Assembly (NCBI RefSeq): GCF_001898115.1
Contig: NZ_MKSQ01000008.1
Location: forward strand, 309,597-373,596
DNA: 64,000 nucleotides
Reading direction: 5' to 3'
Source of the DNA: Allobosea sp. 67-29
GTDB lineage: Bacteria > Pseudomonadota > Alphaproteobacteria > Rhizobiales > Beijerinckiaceae
Position 1 is the first letter of the stretch, and the number at the start of each line of letters is the position of its first letter. The notes under the pieces were generated by a model. It ran no database searches and was not told the DNA's origin. It was given only the letters and a program-made list of their open reading frames with translations. Made by a program: the position numbers and the translations under genes. Below are positions 17,008 to 26,002 of this stretch, piece after piece.

Positions 17008-17517
17008 TCAGACGAAGGCTGAAGGCCGCGTCGCCTTGACGGCGGCGATCCGGGCCTGGGGCAACATCGGGAAGGTCACGACCGACACCTCCCAGAGATC
17101 GATGCGCTCGAGCCGGCGCAGGCCGCTCCGCGGCTCGGTGCGGGCCTTCTCGTGGCGAAAGCCGATCGAGAGCCCGTCGATCGCACCGTCCAGCATCAGC
17201 GCATGGATTTCGCGGGCCCGGGCGACGGCGAGCGACAGCCGGCCGCGCACGAACAGCCCGCGGCTATCCTCGGTCAGGCTCGACCAGCGGCCGATCGGCT
17301 CGGCCGGATCATGCTGCCAGAGCATCCTCACGCCGCCCGGCCCACGCCTTTGCAGGCTCTCGCGGAAGGCTCCGGGCTCGACGATGTCCTTGCCGAGATC
17401 GGGAATGCGGAAGAGGCTGGCATAGCCTTCGAACAGACCGTCCAGCCCGATCCGTGCCGGCTGAACCGGCAGCAGCTTGGATTCGAACGAGGCTCGGGCC
17501 GGGTTCGGTCGCCTCAT
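17008..17517 (-). CDS. GTA gp4-like prohead protease
   Basis: This is a prohead maturation protease (U35/HK97 family), 169 residues. The catalytic pair His69 in LWQHDP and Ser117 in GLSIGF is visible, as is the family pattern GYASLFRIPDLGKDIVEPGAF. The ATG at 17517 overlaps the stop of a short upstream frame as ATGA. Longer frames upstream run through the small genes and are rejected. It should cleave the capsid protein encoded next. Confidence 0.93.
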   Translation of the reverse strand: MRRPNPARASFESKLLPVQPARIGLDGLFEGYASLFRIPDLGKDIVEPGAFRESLQRRGPGGVRMLWQHDPAEPIGRWSSLTEDSRGLFVRGRLSLAVARAREIHALMLDGAIDGLSIGFRHEKARTEPRSGLRRLERIDLWEVSVVTFPMLPQARIAAVKATRPSAFV

Positions 17518-17693
17518 CGCTCGCCCTCCGTGCCGTCTCGGCCACCCTTCGTCCGCCCGGTCTCGAGCTTCGCGAGCTGGCTGACGAAGCGGCTGAAGGT
17601 CTCGACCGGCGCGCCGCTGCGCGACACCCTCCCCGCACGGGCTGGGGCGGGCGCCTTGGGCGGCGGCTTGGCCGCGCCGTTTCTGCCTTTCAT
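17514..17693 (-). CDS. Short basic protein between gp3.5 and gp4
   Basis: This is a 59-residue frame starting MKGRNGAAKPPPKAP. A basic Pro/Ala-rich N-terminus is followed by a likely helix ETFSRFVSQLAKLETG. Both ends overlap neighbours as ATGA: its ATG with the gp3.5 stop and its TGA with the gp4 start. This is strong evidence that it is translated. I do not recognise the family. It may correspond to the small accessory head genes seen between portal and protease genes in some GTAs, or be lineage-specific. Confidence 0.6.
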   Translation of the reverse strand: MKGRNGAAKPPPKAPAPARAGRVSRSGAPVETFSRFVSQLAKLETGRTKGGRDGTEGER

Positions 17694-17890
17694 GACGGGT
17701 CCCCCTCGTGGCGTGCGTTGAAGCGGTTGAGTTCGCGGACGAAATCGTCGAAGCGGCGATTGGCGGCGGTGAGCTCGCGCAGGACGAGCCAGGCCAGCCC
17801 AGATGCGCTCGCCGCCCAGAGCAGCAGGCCGAGATGGCCGACATCGGCACGGCCGACGAAGGCCGCGACGACCTGTTCGAGCATGTTCAT
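17690..17890 (-). CDS. GTA gp3.5-like small membrane protein
   Basis: This is a 66-residue protein with one hydrophobic segment at about 18-38 (HLGLLLWAASASGLAWLVL) and a charged helical tail (FDDFVRELNRFNARHEGD). Its position between portal and protease genes matches gp3.5 of the R. capsulatus GTA, whose role is not well defined. The ATG at 17890 overlaps the portal stop as ATGA; a second ATG lies at 17884. Confidence 0.75.
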   Translation of the reverse strand: MNMLEQVVAAFVGRADVGHLGLLLWAASASGLAWLVLRELTAANRRFDDFVRELNRFNARHEGDPS

Positions 17891-19068
17891 GGGGTCTCCT
17901 TTCTGGAGGCGCGCCGGCCATAGCCGACCGCCTCGCGCTTCTCGTCCTCGTCGAGGAAGGTCGCGGCGCCGAGCCGGCGCCAGAGCGATTCCCGCTCGTC
18001 GGCCAGCGCCTCGATCGCGTCGAGATCAGGCTCCAGCGTGAGTTCGTCGCCAAAGGCGGGCCCAAGCCACTGCGCCAGCGATTGCGCCGTCCGGCGCACC
18101 AGCGGAATGACCGTCTGGCGCCAGAGAGCGCGATTGGCCTCGGCGAAATTGGCGTGGGTGTTGTCGCCGGGCAGGCCGAGCAGCAGCGGCGGCACGCCGA
18201 AGGCGAGCGCGATCTCGCGGGCAGCGACGCCCTTGGCGGCGACGAAATCGAGCTCGGCCGGGGTCAGCGAGAGCGGCTTCCAGTCGAGACCGCCCTCGAG
18301 CAGCAGCGGGCGGCCGGCATTGCGGGCACCCTGGAACGAGTCCTCCAGCTCCTGCTTGAGGCGCTCGAATTGCGCCTCGGTCAGCGTCGCGCCTTCCGGC
18401 CCGTCATAGACCAGGGCGCCGGAGGGGCGCGCGGCGTTGTCGAGCAAGGCCTTGTGCCAGCTGCCGGCGGCGTTGTGGATGTCGAGCGAGACCGCCGCCG
18501 GCTCGATCGGCGACAGCCCGTAATGATCGTCGACGGGGTGGAACAGCGTCAGATGCAGGATCGGCGGCAACCCGCCCTCGCCCAGCCGGAAACGCACCGT
18601 GTCGCCGCCGACCGTATAGTCATAGGCCTCGGGCCAGCCGTCGCGGCCGGGCACCACGCGCATCCGGTCGGGCCGCAGCGCATAGAGTTCGCGCGGCTCG
18701 CGGCCGGTACTCACCGCCTCGACATAGGCGTTTCCGGCGACGAGCAGGTGCCCGACCAGCATCTCGCGGAAGGCGATGCCGCCCTGGCGCGGATTGGGGC
18801 GCTCGATCAGGGCAAGCGCCGGATGCTCCGGCATCTCGCGCGCGCCGACCTTGGCGACGAGCGGCGTCTGCGCCGCCGCTTCCGCGATCAGGCGGATGCA
18901 GCGGTGCACGACCGGATTGCGCTCATAGCCCTCTCGCGAGAGCGCGACATAGTCGCGCGGCGTCCAGACCGCGCGCCCTGCCTCGTGCAGTGCGATCAGC
19001 GGCCCGACGCGCGAGCGCTTCTGGCCCGGCGCGGCTCGGCCGCGCAGGCTACGAAGAAAATCGAACAT
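17887..19068 (-). CDS. GTA gp3-like portal protein
   Basis: This is the portal protein through which DNA enters the GTA head (HK97-type phage portal), 393 residues. Landmarks are RNPVVHRCIRLIAEA, LIERPNP, LLVAGNAYVE and the later GVPPLLLGLPGDNTHANFAEA with NRALWRQTVIPLV, all in the family order. It follows the large terminase gene by 36 bases and overlaps gp3.5 by 4. The length is normal for GTA portals. Confidence 0.95.
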   Translation of the reverse strand: MFDFLRSLRGRAAPGQKRSRVGPLIALHEAGRAVWTPRDYVALSREGYERNPVVHRCIRLIAEAAAQTPLVAKVGAREMPEHPALALIERPNPRQGGIAFREMLVGHLLVAGNAYVEAVSTGREPRELYALRPDRMRVVPGRDGWPEAYDYTVGGDTVRFRLGEGGLPPILHLTLFHPVDDHYGLSPIEPAAVSLDIHNAAGSWHKALLDNAARPSGALVYDGPEGATLTEAQFERLKQELEDSFQGARNAGRPLLLEGGLDWKPLSLTPAELDFVAAKGVAAREIALAFGVPPLLLGLPGDNTHANFAEANRALWRQTVIPLVRRTAQSLAQWLGPAFGDELTLEPDLDAIEALADERESLWRRLGAATFLDEDEKREAVGYGRRASRKETP

Positions 19069-19104
19069 GGATGTCTCGCTGTTGGAGCGTAAGGGAACGA
19101 AGGG

Positions 19105-20394
19105 CTAGATGCCCCTCACCCGCGGCCGGGCTTTCGGTGCCAGCATCAGATGGGTCAGCGCCCAGACCAGCGCGTCGAGCCGGTCCGGCGAGCGGCCGGT
19201 TTCGAGGCCGCGCGGCCCGAAGGCGCACATCTCGTCCTCCAGCTCCGGAAAGGCCCCTGCATGGCGGACGCGACCCTGCGCATAGAGCGCGGCAACCGGC
19301 TCGGCGCGGAGATACTTGCCGCGCGTCGCCCGCACGGAAATCACGGGCACACCGGCATCGACCTCGCGGATGATGCTTTCGACCATCTCGCCGCCCTGGT
19401 TGACCTCGACGACCAGCGCATCCGCCTCATGGCGGCGATAGAGCGCGACCGCCCTCTCCGCCCATTCGTGAGGTCTCGCGCCGGCCAATGTCGCGTCTTC
19501 CAGCACATGGCCGATACCGTTATGGTCAACACCGGCGACGACGAGCCCGCAGCGGTCGGCCCGCTGCGAGGAGGTGGCGGGCGGGTCGACCGCCACCGCG
19601 ATGCGGGCCAGCGCGGGCTTCTCGCGCTCGCGGGCCGTCTCGATCATCGCCCGCGTCCAGAGCGCATCCGGGCTCTCCTCGACGATCTCGCCGTCGAGTT
19701 CCTGGCGGCCGAGCCGGGTGCCGCCATAGGTCTGCGTGACCGTGCGGACGAACTCGGCGGCGAGATTGTAATGGTTGTCCTGCGTCCGCGCCCGGCTCAC
19801 CGCGACATGCGGCTCGATCAGCAGGCGCTTGACCAAGGGCAGCGGGCGCGGCGTCGTCGTCACCACCTGGCGGGGATGATCGCCGAGGCGCAGGCCGAAT
19901 TGCAGCATGTCCCAGCACTCCTGAAGGTTCGGCCATTTCGCGAGTTCGTCGGACCAGGCGGCGCCGAATTGCGGGCCGCGCAGCGCCTCGGGATCCTCGG
20001 CGGTGAAGACCTGTGCGATCGCACCGTTCGTCCATTGCAGGCGGCGCAGCGAAGGGTGCCAGGTCGGGCGCTCCCAGCGGGTGTGGATCGAGAGCAGTCC
20101 GGAGACGCCCTCGATCATCACGTCGCGAACCTGAGCCTGCGTCTCGCCGACGAGGGCGATCCGTTCTGTCCGCATATCCGCAAAGGGCGGATGGCCCAGC
20201 GCCATGCCCTTGACCCATTCGGCGCCAGTGCGGGTCTTACCCGCGCCGCGCCCGCCCAGCACCAGCCAGATCGGCTTCAGCGGCTCCGGCGGCAATTGAT
20301 CGGGGCGCGCCCAGATTTCCCAGGTATTCCGAATGAGCTCGACATCATCCGGGCTCGCTGTCGGTATCAGCTCCCGGAGCACCCTCACCCGCAT
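19105..20394 (-). CDS. GTA gp2-like large terminase
   Basis: This is the DNA-packaging ATPase and nuclease of the GTA. From the ATG at 20394 it has 429 residues. QLPP at 33-36 precedes the Walker A motif GGRGAGKTRTG (47-57). Walker B-like AAWSDELAKW and the nuclease acidic residues VAVDPPAT and DALVWALTHLML follow. The start is uncertain: ATGs at 20451 and 20481 also stay in frame but overlap gp1 by more than 100 bases, and none has a strong ribosome site. I chose 20394 because relatives begin about 30 residues before QLPP. All key motifs are intact. Confidence 0.93.
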   Translation of the reverse strand: MRVRVLRELIPTASPDDVELIRNTWEIWARPDQLPPEPLKPIWLVLGGRGAGKTRTGAEWVKGMALGHPPFADMRTERIALVGETQAQVRDVMIEGVSGLLSIHTRWERPTWHPSLRRLQWTNGAIAQVFTAEDPEALRGPQFGAAWSDELAKWPNLQECWDMLQFGLRLGDHPRQVVTTTPRPLPLVKRLLIEPHVAVSRARTQDNHYNLAAEFVRTVTQTYGGTRLGRQELDGEIVEESPDALWTRAMIETAREREKPALARIAVAVDPPATSSQRADRCGLVVAGVDHNGIGHVLEDATLAGARPHEWAERAVALYRRHEADALVVEVNQGGEMVESIIREVDAGVPVISVRATRGKYLRAEPVAALYAQGRVRHAGAFPELEDEMCAFGPRGLETGRSPDRLDALVWALTHLMLAPKARPRVRGI

Positions 20395-20749
20395 CCCGAG
20401 CGGCCAACGCTTCAAGACGTCGAGCAAGCTCCTGACGGAGCTGTGCGACATGTCGCAGACTGTCGGCGGCAGAAAGTTCATCCGTCTGCTTGTCCCTCTT
20501 CCCGCTCTGGGGCTCCTCGATCGCGACCAGCTCCCGCACGGTCCGCGCCAGCGTCGCCAGCGCCTTGGCGTCGGCTTCGCTTGCCGCGGCACCTTTCGGC
20601 AGATCGGCAAGATGCTGCTCGTGGGAGTCGAGCTGGCGCTTGGCTGCACGCCAGAGCTGGCCGACCAACCGCTTGCGCGACAGCACCGGCTGTTTCGGCC
20701 TGGTCGCGGAGGTCGTCGGCGGCGATGCCTTACTGTCGTCTTCGGCCAT
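20345..20749 (-). CDS. GTA gp1-like small terminase
   Basis: This is the putative small terminase subunit that recognises DNA for packaging. It has 134 residues from the ATG at 20749, starting MAEDDSKASPP. The centre is basic (KRLVGQLWRAAKRQLD), with a helical core KALATLARTVRELVAIE and an acidic disordered tail. GGAG lies 9 bases before this ATG; an ATG at 20758 is too close to it. It is the first GTA gene, and its end overlaps gp2. Small terminases diverge fast, so the call rests mainly on position plus this helix pattern. Confidence 0.8.
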   Translation of the reverse strand: MAEDDSKASPPTTSATRPKQPVLSRKRLVGQLWRAAKRQLDSHEQHLADLPKGAAASEADAKALATLARTVRELVAIEEPQSGKRDKQTDELSAADSLRHVAQLRQELARRLEALAARDAGEGAPGADTDSEPG

Positions 20750-20775
20750 GGTTTCCATCTCCGGATGGGAGCCAC

Positions 20776-20808
20776 GAAAAAGCCGCCGGCTGGAGAGCGC
20801 GGCGGCTT
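20776..20808 (-). terminator. Intrinsic terminator in the GTA leader
   Basis: Read on the minus strand, AAGCCGCC is followed 13 bases later by GGCGGCTT and a run of five T. This is a standard Rho-independent terminator. It lies about 30 bases before the gp1 start and after the promoter at 20840-20868. It could end the LOG transcript, act as an attenuator of the GTA operon, or do both. Confidence 0.75.
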
Positions 20809-20839
20809 CGTTCAAGGCATAGTTCGTGAGCGTTTCTGA

Positions 20840-20868
20840 TCTCTACCGGATCAGCGTCACGATGTCAA
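20840..20868 (-). promoter_or_regulatory. Putative sigma70 promoter for the GTA operon
   Basis: On the minus strand, a perfect TTGACA (20868-20863) is followed after exactly 17 bases by TAGAGA (20845-20840). The predicted transcript would begin near 20833 and give a leader of about 84 bases before gp1, containing the terminator hairpin. No other promoter of this quality was seen between LOG and gp1. Confidence 0.55.
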
Positions 20869-20909
20869 GATAATATTCCTACAACCAGAGGGCGATCGGC
20901 GGGGACAAG

Positions 20910-21491
20910 TCAGACGTCTTCCTTCTCAACCCATTTATAGGTCGCGGCCGGGACATAAGCCTCCATCCGGTCCAGCAGCGTCGCCGGCTCCGTATCCGTC
21001 ATCGCCATGGCGCGATGGCTCTGCTTCAGGAATCCCGCCTCGACGGTCTGGTCGAGGAATATCGCGAGCGGATCATAGAAGCCGGCGATGTTCAGCAGGC
21101 CGAGCGGCTTGGCGTGAATGCCGAGTTGGCCCCAGGTCCAGATCTCGAACAGCTCCTCGAAGGTGCCGATGCCGCCGGGCATGGCGATGAAGCCGTTCGA
21201 CAGCTCGGCCATGCGCGCCTTGCGCGTGTGCATGGTGTCGACGACCTCGAGGCGGGTCAGGCCGACATGGCCGACCTCGCGGTCGCGCAACGCCTTGGGG
21301 ATGACTCCATGGACTTCGCCGCCGGCTTCCATCGCGGCATTGGCGACGACACCCATCAGCCCAACGGCACCGCCGCCATAGACAAGGGTCAGGCCGCGCC
21401 GGGCGATCTCGGCGCCCATGGCGCGGGCGCCCGCCGCATAGACCGGATCATTGCCGGGATTGGAGCCGCAGAAGACACAGACCGATTTCAT
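20910..21491 (-). CDS. LOG-family nucleoside 5'-monophosphate phosphoribohydrolase
   Basis: This is a LOG/YvdD-type protein that removes the ribose 5-phosphate from nucleotides. Plant-associated bacteria use it to release cytokinin bases; in others it acts on AMP or related nucleotides. The 193 residues include the N-terminal CVFCGS, a Gly-rich GGGAVGLMG and the signature PGGIGTFEE at 105-113, with Arg90/Lys91 nearby. Its ATG overlaps the stop of the M20 peptidase gene (ATGA), so the two are one transcript. The substrate cannot be told from sequence. Confidence 0.93.
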   Translation of the reverse strand: MKSVCVFCGSNPGNDPVYAAGARAMGAEIARRGLTLVYGGGAVGLMGVVANAAMEAGGEVHGVIPKALRDREVGHVGLTRLEVVDTMHTRKARMAELSNGFIAMPGGIGTFEELFEIWTWGQLGIHAKPLGLLNIAGFYDPLAIFLDQTVEAGFLKQSHRAMAMTDTEPATLLDRMEAYVPAATYKWVEKEDV

Positions 21492-22870
21492 GAACCGAGC
21501 GCTTGCAAGATGCGGGCCCAGGAACGCTGGCCCTTATGGAAGGAAGACAGGTCGTATTTCTCGTTCGGCGAATGGACGCGATCGTCGTCGAGGCCGAAGC
21601 CGACGAAGAGCGTGTCGATGCCGAGCGTGCGCTTGAAGTCGCCGCCGACGGGGATCGAGCCGCCGCTGCCGATCGAGACGACACGCCCGCCCCATTCGTC
21701 GGCGAGCGCCTGGCGCGCCTTCTGGAGCACCGGCGAATCCGGCGGCACCGCCAGCGCTGGCGAGCCGGAATGGCTGATGAACTCGGCCGTGACGTCCTCC
21801 GGCAGGCGATCGCGGATGAATTGCTGGAAGGCGGCGGCGATCTTCGCCGGATCCTGGTCGCCGACGAGCCGGAAGGAGACCTTGGCCGAGGCCTTGCCGG
21901 GAATGACGGTCTTGCTGCCCTCGCCTGTATAGCCGCCCCAGATCCCGTTGACGTCGCAGGTCGGGCGCGACTGAATCTGTTCGATCAGCATACGCCCCTT
22001 CTCGCCGATGGAATGCTTCAGCCCGACCTGGCCGAGGAAATCCTGCTCCTTCAGGTCGAGATCGGCCCATTCCGCCTTCTGGGCGTTGGTCGGCTCGTGC
22101 ACGCCGTCATAGAAGCCGGGAACGGTGATGCGACCGTTCTCGTCGTGGAGCTCGCCGAGGATCTTCGCGAGGATATGGATCGGGTTGGCGGCGGCGCCGC
22201 CGAACAGGCCCGAATGCAGGTCGCGGTCGGCGGCCGTCAGCGTCACCTCCTGATAGACCATGCCGCGCAGCGTCGAGGTGATCAGCGGCGTCTCGCGATC
22301 CCACATGCCCGTGTCGCAGATCAAGGCGTAGTCGGCCTTGAGCTCGGCAGCGTTCGCCTTGATGTAGCCCGGCAGGTTGACCGAGCCGGATTCCTCCTCA
22401 CCTTCGACCAGGATGGTCAGCCCGATCGGCAGGTCGCCGGTCTCGGCCAGCGTCGCGCGCACGGCCTCGATGAAGGTCATCACCTGGCCCTTGTCGTCGC
22501 AGGCGCCGCGCGCCGAGATGACCTGGCGGCCAGGCTCGATCTCGCGGACGACCGGCTTGAACGGATCGGTGTCCCAGAGGCTGAGCGGATCGACCGGCTG
22601 CACGTCGTAGTGGCCGTAGAACAGCGCATGGGATGCTCCGGGCTTCGGCCGGTGCGCCAGCACCACCGGATGTCCGCCGGTCTCGCGCAGTTCGGCCTTG
22701 AATCCGAGCCCTTCGAGATCGGCGCGGAGCCATTCCGCGGCCTCGCGCGTTTGGGCGTTGAAGGCGGGATCGGTGCCGATCGACGGGATCTCGAGCCAGG
22801 AGGACAGGCGCTCGAGCGAGGCGTCGAGCCCGCTGTCGAGACGGGCAAGGATTGCGGGAAGTTGAGACAT
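21488..22870 (-). CDS. M20-family metallodipeptidase
   Basis: This is a dinuclear zinc peptidase of the M20 family (dipeptidase, CNDP/DapE-like), 460 residues. Metal ligands are visible in GHYDVQP (His87, Asp89), the bridging Asp125 (ACDDKGQ), the catalytic Glu in EGEEESGS (158-160) and a late His in DDRVHSPNE. The dimerisation or lid domain inserts at about 190-350. ATGs at 22879 and 22870 are both possible; I used 22870, which starts MSQLPAIL. It is the first gene of the pair with LOG and is divergent from mntH, 182 bases away. Confidence 0.92.
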   Translation of the reverse strand: MSQLPAILARLDSGLDASLERLSSWLEIPSIGTDPAFNAQTREAAEWLRADLEGLGFKAELRETGGHPVVLAHRPKPGASHALFYGHYDVQPVDPLSLWDTDPFKPVVREIEPGRQVISARGACDDKGQVMTFIEAVRATLAETGDLPIGLTILVEGEEESGSVNLPGYIKANAAELKADYALICDTGMWDRETPLITSTLRGMVYQEVTLTAADRDLHSGLFGGAAANPIHILAKILGELHDENGRITVPGFYDGVHEPTNAQKAEWADLDLKEQDFLGQVGLKHSIGEKGRMLIEQIQSRPTCDVNGIWGGYTGEGSKTVIPGKASAKVSFRLVGDQDPAKIAAAFQQFIRDRLPEDVTAEFISHSGSPALAVPPDSPVLQKARQALADEWGGRVVSIGSGGSIPVGGDFKRTLGIDTLFVGFGLDDDRVHSPNEKYDLSSFHKGQRSWARILQALGS

Positions 22871-22992
22871 GGCGGCCATCGGATGCGATTCAGATGACGG
22901 CATCATGGCAAGGCTCGATCCGGGCGTCAGCCCACAATCGCACATCGCAGCCCGCCGAGCTTCGCATTATTTGAAAACGCTTCGCAACTGCA

Positions 22993-23019
22993 TTGACAGA
23001 GATCGAGACGCGCTATACC
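22993..23019 (+). promoter_or_regulatory. Putative mntH promoter
   Basis: TTGACA at 22993-22998 and TATACC at 23014-23019 are separated by 15 bases, slightly short for sigma70. The palindrome at 23026-23040 lies just downstream, where a repressor would block initiation. Confidence 0.45.
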
Positions 23020-23025
23020 TCCTAT

Positions 23026-23040
23026 TGCAAACAAGTTGCA
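23026..23040. promoter_or_regulatory. Operator-like palindrome before mntH
   Basis: TGCAAACAAGTTGCA is a perfect inverted repeat (TGCAA, 5-base spacer, TTGCA) placed 12 bases before the mntH ATG and just after the -10 box. Manganese transporters in Rhizobiales are usually repressed by Mur or MntR at palindromes of this kind. Which regulator binds here is inference. Confidence 0.55.
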
Positions 23041-23052
23041 GCAAGGTCGGAC

Positions 23053-24396
23053 ATGTCCCAAGGTTCTCAGGAGTCCCCCTCGATCTGGCTCAGATCGCGC
23101 GGCGAGCCCTCGCTCGCCGATGTCTTTCGTTCGGTTTCGGTAGCGCCCTCCTCCTCGACGTGGCGGAAATTCCTGACCTTCCTCGGCCCGGGCTATCTCG
23201 TCGCCGTCGGCTATATGGACCCGGGCAACTGGGCGACCTCGCTCGCCGGCGGTGCGCAGTTCGGCTACACGCTGCTCGTCGTCGCGCTCGTCTCCAACAT
23301 CATGGCGGTGGTCCTGCAGTCGCTCTGCGCACGGCTGGCGGTCGCGACCGGGCGCGACCTTGCCCAGGCCTGCCGCGACGCCTATCCGCCCTATATGGCC
23401 TGGCCGCTCTGGCTCCTGGCGGAGCTCGCGATCTGCGCCACGGACCTGGCCGAGGTGATCGGCACGGCGATCGGCCTCAACCTGCTTTTCGGCATCCCGC
23501 TCGAGATCGGCGTGCTGATCACCGGGCTCGACGTCTTCATCATCCTCTGGCTGCAGACCAAGGGCTTCCGCTGGGTCGAAGCCTTCATCATCACCCTGCT
23601 CGGCGTGATCGCGCTCTGCTTCGCGATCCAGATCGCGATGGCCGACCCGGACTGGGGCGAGGTCATCCGCGGCTTCGCTCCGACGACGCAGGTCGTGACC
23701 AATCCCAACATGCTCTACATCGCGCTCGGCATCATCGGCGCGACGGTGATGCCGCATAACCTCTATCTGCACTCGGGCATCGTGCAGACCCGCGCCTACG
23801 GCCATACGCTACCGGAAAAGCGCGAAGCGCTGAAATACGCGACGCTCGATTCCACCGTCGCCCTGACCTTTGCCCTGATGATCAACGCCGCGATCCTCAT
23901 CCTGGCCGCCGCAACCTTCCACAAGGCCGGCCACACCGATGTCGCGGAGCTCGGCAAGGCCCAGGAACTGCTTCAGCCGCTGCTGGGCGCCTCGATCGCC
24001 CCCTCGCTCTTCGCGATCGCCCTGCTCTGCTGCGGCCTGAACTCGACGGTGACGGCGACGATGGCCGGCCAGATCGTGATGGAAGGCTTCCTGCGCCTGA
24101 GGCTGGCGGCATGGCTGCGCCGGCTCGTGACCCGCCTCGTCGCGATCGTGCCGGCAATCGCCGTGACGCTGATCTACGGCGAGGGGCAGACGGCCAAGCT
24201 GCTGATCCTCAGCCAGGTGGTGCTCAGCCTGCAACTCCCCTTCGCGGTGGTGCCGCTGGTCATGCTCACCGCCTCGAAGGCCAGGATGGGCGAGCTTGTG
24301 GCGCCGCGCTGGCTGACGCTGGTCGCCGCCGTCATCGCCGCCATCATCATCGTCCTGAACCTGAAGCTCATCTTCGACGTCGCGACAGGGGCGTGA
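23053..24396 (+). CDS. mntH: Nramp-family divalent metal (manganese) transporter
   Basis: This is a proton-coupled Mn2+/Fe2+ importer of the inner membrane, 447 residues with about eleven membrane helices. The metal site motifs are intact: DPGN at 56-59 in helix 1 and MPHN at 233-236 in helix 6. An ATG 60 bases upstream is in frame but overlaps the promoter; AAGG lies 8 bases before 23053, so I start there. It stands alone, convergent with the HerA-like gene. A palindrome just upstream suggests metal-dependent repression. Confidence 0.94.
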   Translation: MSQGSQESPSIWLRSRGEPSLADVFRSVSVAPSSSTWRKFLTFLGPGYLVAVGYMDPGNWATSLAGGAQFGYTLLVVALVSNIMAVVLQSLCARLAVATGRDLAQACRDAYPPYMAWPLWLLAELAICATDLAEVIGTAIGLNLLFGIPLEIGVLITGLDVFIILWLQTKGFRWVEAFIITLLGVIALCFAIQIAMADPDWGEVIRGFAPTTQVVTNPNMLYIALGIIGATVMPHNLYLHSGIVQTRAYGHTLPEKREALKYATLDSTVALTFALMINAAILILAAATFHKAGHTDVAELGKAQELLQPLLGASIAPSLFAIALLCCGLNSTVTATMAGQIVMEGFLRLRLAAWLRRLVTRLVAIVPAIAVTLIYGEGQTAKLLILSQVVLSLQLPFAVVPLVMLTASKARMGELVAPRWLTLVAAVIAAIIIVLNLKLIFDVATGA

Positions 24397-24463
24397 GCCC
24401 CCGTCACGGCTTCGTCGCCGTCGGCGACATGCGCGTCGGAGCGTGTCCCCCAGCGAGCCGAAG

Positions 24464-26002
24464 CTACCGCCGTCCCGACATCGAACCCAGAATGCCGCGC
24501 AGGATCGCAGTCCCCACCTGCCGGCCGATCGAGGTCGCGGCCGAACGGGCTGCCGAGGTGATGATCTTCTCGGCCATGCTCTGCGGCAGCGGACCGCCGC
24601 GCGAACCCGGACCCGTCTTCGGACGCTGCTGCGGAGCGCCGCCGCCGAGCCAGCCGCCGATGGTGTCGAGGATGCCGCCGCCGCCATCGGCCGAGGCTTC
24701 GACCGCCGAGCCATCCGCGTTCAGCCCCTTGCGCTTCATCAGCACCTCGTAGGCGGACTCGCGGTCGACCATCGTGTCGTATTTGCCCTTCTCCGGAGAG
24801 CTGTCGATCGCCTGCTGGCGCTCCTGCGGCGTGCAGGGGCCGACCTGAGCCATGGGAGGCGCGATCAGCGCCCGCTCGACCATCTCCGGCGACCCCTTGC
24901 CTTCCAGCATCGAGACCAGGGCCTCGCCAACGCCGAGCTGCATGATCGCCTGCTCGGTGTTGATCTTCGGGTTCTGGCGGAAGGTCTCGGCGGCGGCGCG
25001 CACGGCCTTCTGGTCCCGCGGGGTGAAGGCGCGCAGCGCGTGCTGAACCCGGTTGCCGAGCTGGGCCAGTACCGTATCGGGCACGTCGAGCGGATTCTGC
25101 GTAACGAAATAGACTCCGACGCCCTTGGAGCGGATCAGACGGACGACCTGCTCCACCGCCGTCAGCAGCGCCTTGGGTGCACCGTTGAACAGCAGATGCG
25201 CCTCGTCGAAGAAGAAGACGAGCTTCGGCTTGTCGAGGTCGCCGACCTCCGGGAGCTGCTCGAAGAGCTCGGAGAGCAGCCAGAGCAGGAATGTAGCGTA
25301 GAGCCGCGGGTTGTTCATCAGCTTGTCGGCGGCGAGGATGTTGACGATGCCCCGGCCGTCCCGATCCGTCTTCATCAGGTCGTTGATGTCGAGCGCCGGC
25401 TCGCCGAAGAACAGGTCGCCCTTCTGGTTCTCCAGCACCAGCAGCGCGCGTTGGATGGTGCCGACCGTCGCAGTGCTGACATTGCCGTATTTCGTGGTGA
25501 GGTCGGAGGCGTTCTCGGCGATGAAGGTCAGGATCGCGCGCAGATCCTTGAGATCGAGCAGGAGCAGCTTCTGCTCGTCGGCGATACGGAAGGCGATGTT
25601 GAGCACGCCCTCCGCGGTATCGTTCAGATCGAGCAGGCGGGACAGCAGGAGCGGCCCCATCTCGGAAATCGTGGCGCGCACCGGGTGGCCCTGCTCGCCG
25701 AACACGTCCCAGAATACCGTCGTGAACTGGTCGGGCTCGTATTTGAGCCCGAGTTCCTTGGCCCGATTGACGAAGGCCGGCTTGCCGTCGCCCGGGGCGA
25801 CGATGCCGGAGAGGTCGCCCTTGATGTCCGCGGCGAAGACCGGCACGCCGTTGCGGGCGAAGCCTTCCGCCATGACCTGCAGCGTCACCGTCTTGCCGGT
25901 GCCGGTCGCGCCCGTGACGAGCCCGTGACGGTTGGCCAGTTTCAGCAGGAGATTCTCCGGCTTGCCGCTCTTGCCGATCAGAATCGTACCGTCATCCGCC
26001 AT
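24464..26002 (-). CDS. HerA/YjgR-like ATPase (DUF853)
   Basis: This is a cytoplasmic HerA-FtsK superfamily ATPase of 512 residues, DUF853 type (E. coli YjgR). Walker A is GATGTGKTVTL at about 31-41 and Walker B is KLVFFFDEAHLLF at about 255-267. A sensor-like FVTQNP follows, with an arginine region GNRVQHALRAF. The C-terminus is Gly-rich with a hydrophobic end. DUF853 proteins occur widely without an assigned role; DNA translocation or end processing is guessed from the fold. It lacks the usual NurA partner nearby and is divergent from a DUF2267-like gene. Confidence 0.9.
   Translation of the reverse strand: MADDGTILIGKSGKPENLLLKLANRHGLVTGATGTGKTVTLQVMAEGFARNGVPVFAADIKGDLSGIVAPGDGKPAFVNRAKELGLKYEPDQFTTVFWDVFGEQGHPVRATISEMGPLLLSRLLDLNDTAEGVLNIAFRIADEQKLLLLDLKDLRAILTFIAENASDLTTKYGNVSTATVGTIQRALLVLENQKGDLFFGEPALDINDLMKTDRDGRGIVNILAADKLMNNPRLYATFLLWLLSELFEQLPEVGDLDKPKLVFFFDEAHLLFNGAPKALLTAVEQVVRLIRSKGVGVYFVTQNPLDVPDTVLAQLGNRVQHALRAFTPRDQKAVRAAAETFRQNPKINTEQAIMQLGVGEALVSMLEGKGSPEMVERALIAPPMAQVGPCTPQERQQAIDSSPEKGKYDTMVDRESAYEVLMKRKGLNADGSAVEASADGGGGILDTIGGWLGGGAPQQRPKTGPGSRGGPLPQSMAEKIITSAARSAATSIGRQVGTAILRGILGSMSGRR

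Noticed and set aside
5106..20749. GTA cluster as an ordinary prophage
   Set aside because: No integrase, repressor, replication or lysis genes and no att-like repeats at the edges. The gene order is that of a GTA.
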